From Desulfobulbaceae bacterium (GTDB taxonomy: Bacteria > Desulfobacterota > Desulfobulbia > Desulfobulbales > Desulfobulbaceae): DNA of 7,055 nucleotides. Shown in pieces: positions 6,905 to 7,055 of the stretch. The translations under genes and the position numbers were made by a program. The stretch lies in assembly GCA_026990725.1 (NCBI GenBank), contig JALXCX010000139.1, positions 1 through 7,055 of the forward strand, in the 5' to 3' direction. Numbering within the stretch: the first letter of the stretch is position 1; the number at the start of each line of letters is the position of its first letter. Below the pieces are notes generated by a model that did not search any database, was not told where the DNA came from, and was given only the letters and a program-made list of their open reading frames with translations.

Positions 6905-6960
6905 AAACTTTTGTTTTTCCGGGCAGCTGCTGCATGTTGTGTTAATTAAAACAAAAGTTT
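6905..6960 (+). repeat. 13-bp perfect inverted repeat in the leader
   Basis: AAACTTTTGTTTT (6905-6917) and AAAACAAAAGTTT (6948-6960) are exact reverse complements separated by 30 bases. Each half is close to self-palindromic: AACAAAA-C-TTTTGTT at 6901-6915, and AACAAAA-G-TTT at 6950-6960, so the pair also reads as two direct copies of one site. This pattern fits a two-site operator or a long stem in the mRNA. There is no T-tract after the second arm, which argues against a simple terminator. Confidence 0.6.
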
Positions 6961-6977
6961 AGGCAGGTATTCCGGTC

Positions 6978-6983
6978 AAGGAG
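6978..6983 (+). promoter_or_regulatory. Strong ribosome binding site
   Basis: AAGGAG followed by a 7-base spacer and ATG at 6991. This is the best Shine-Dalgarno in the window and strongly supports a new gene at 6991. Confidence 0.8.
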
Positions 6984-6990
6984 AGAGAAA

Positions 6991-7055
6991 ATGCTGGAAA
7001 TGGTAAAGGCTAGGATAATTTTTGGTTTGTATGCCTTTTTATCCATGACAAAACT
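6991..7055 (+). CDS. Start of a gene with a hydrophobic N-terminus, cut by window end
   Basis: Twenty-one complete codons are visible, reading MLEMVKARIIFGLYAFLSMTK, with no stop before the window ends. After a short start with two acidic and basic residues, the segment RIIFGLYAFLSM is hydrophobic and aromatic, so this may be an integral membrane or anchored protein. The strong RBS makes a real start likely. The leader of 221 bases suggests that it is expressed separately from, or regulated differently to, the genes upstream. Nothing more about function can be said from this fragment. Confidence 0.65.
   Translation, partial: MLEMVKARIIFGLYAFLSMTK

Larger units (their letters stand above)
6770..6990 (+). 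other. Non-coding leader between the deacetylase-like gene and the next gene
   Basis: This 221-base gap holds no convincing gene. Its notable contents are a 6-bp hairpin with a 5-base loop (TTGTTC/GAACAA, 6889-6905), a 13-bp inverted repeat (6905-6917 and 6948-6960) and a GCAGCTGC palindrome inside the loop (6923-6930). No strong promoter is visible. The structure may regulate or separate the transcript of the gene starting at 6991. Confidence 0.5.

Noticed and set aside
6889..6918. Intrinsic terminator formed by TTGTTC/GAACAA and the following T-rich run
   Set aside because: The stem is short and A+T-rich, and the T-rich run begins only after an intervening AAC and is broken by G. A role in the larger repeat structure is more likely.
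6591..6935. 114-codon open frame on the - strand
   Set aside because: It overlaps the 3' end of the deacetylase-like gene and the repeat-bearing leader, and its product shows no recognisable motif, signal peptide or RBS support.

Overview
The window looks like part of a surface- or exopolysaccharide gene cluster from a Gram-negative bacterium. The style of the genes, especially a polysaccharide deacetylase of the type found in exosortase/PEP-CTERM-linked loci, would fit a Desulfobacterota (delta-proteobacterial) or similar proteobacterial genome. That assignment is inference from memory of families, not from a search. Every supported gene lies on the + strand. I see no tRNA, rRNA, CRISPR array, insertion sequence or integrase.

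Region 1 (1-3052) is a tightly packed, G+C-rich run of three genes. It starts with the 3' part of an AMP-forming acyl-CoA/acyl-acid ligase, whose 5' end is outside the window. Two bases later comes a PrmC/HemK-like glutamine methyltransferase gene that is broken by a single-base frameshift near 1662. A GTGA stop/start overlap then leads into a PP-loop ATPase resembling N-acetyl sugar amidotransferases. The spacing implies one transcript with translational coupling. The three chemistries (carboxylate activation, N-methylation, amidine or amide formation) could together decorate a sugar, but that joint role is inference.

Region 2 (3053-6769) is more A+T-rich and holds four genes. These are a NodB/CE4 polysaccharide deacetylase of the XrtA-associated type, two consecutive membrane-anchored SGNH-hydrolase-fold proteins joined by an ATGA overlap, and a divergent deacetylase-like protein with an unusual histidine-rich motif. 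The first SGNH protein lacks the usual GxND block and the second has all the expected blocks. Two SGNH proteins between two deacetylase-like proteins suggest that the cluster trims or places acyl groups on an exported polysaccharide. The junction between regions 1 and 2 carries a perfect 10-bp inverted repeat across a stop codon and a weak promoter-like sequence.

Region 3 (6770-7055) is a 221-base non-coding leader with nested inverted repeats, followed by the start of another gene with a strong ribosome binding site and a hydrophobic N-terminus. That gene runs off the end of the window.
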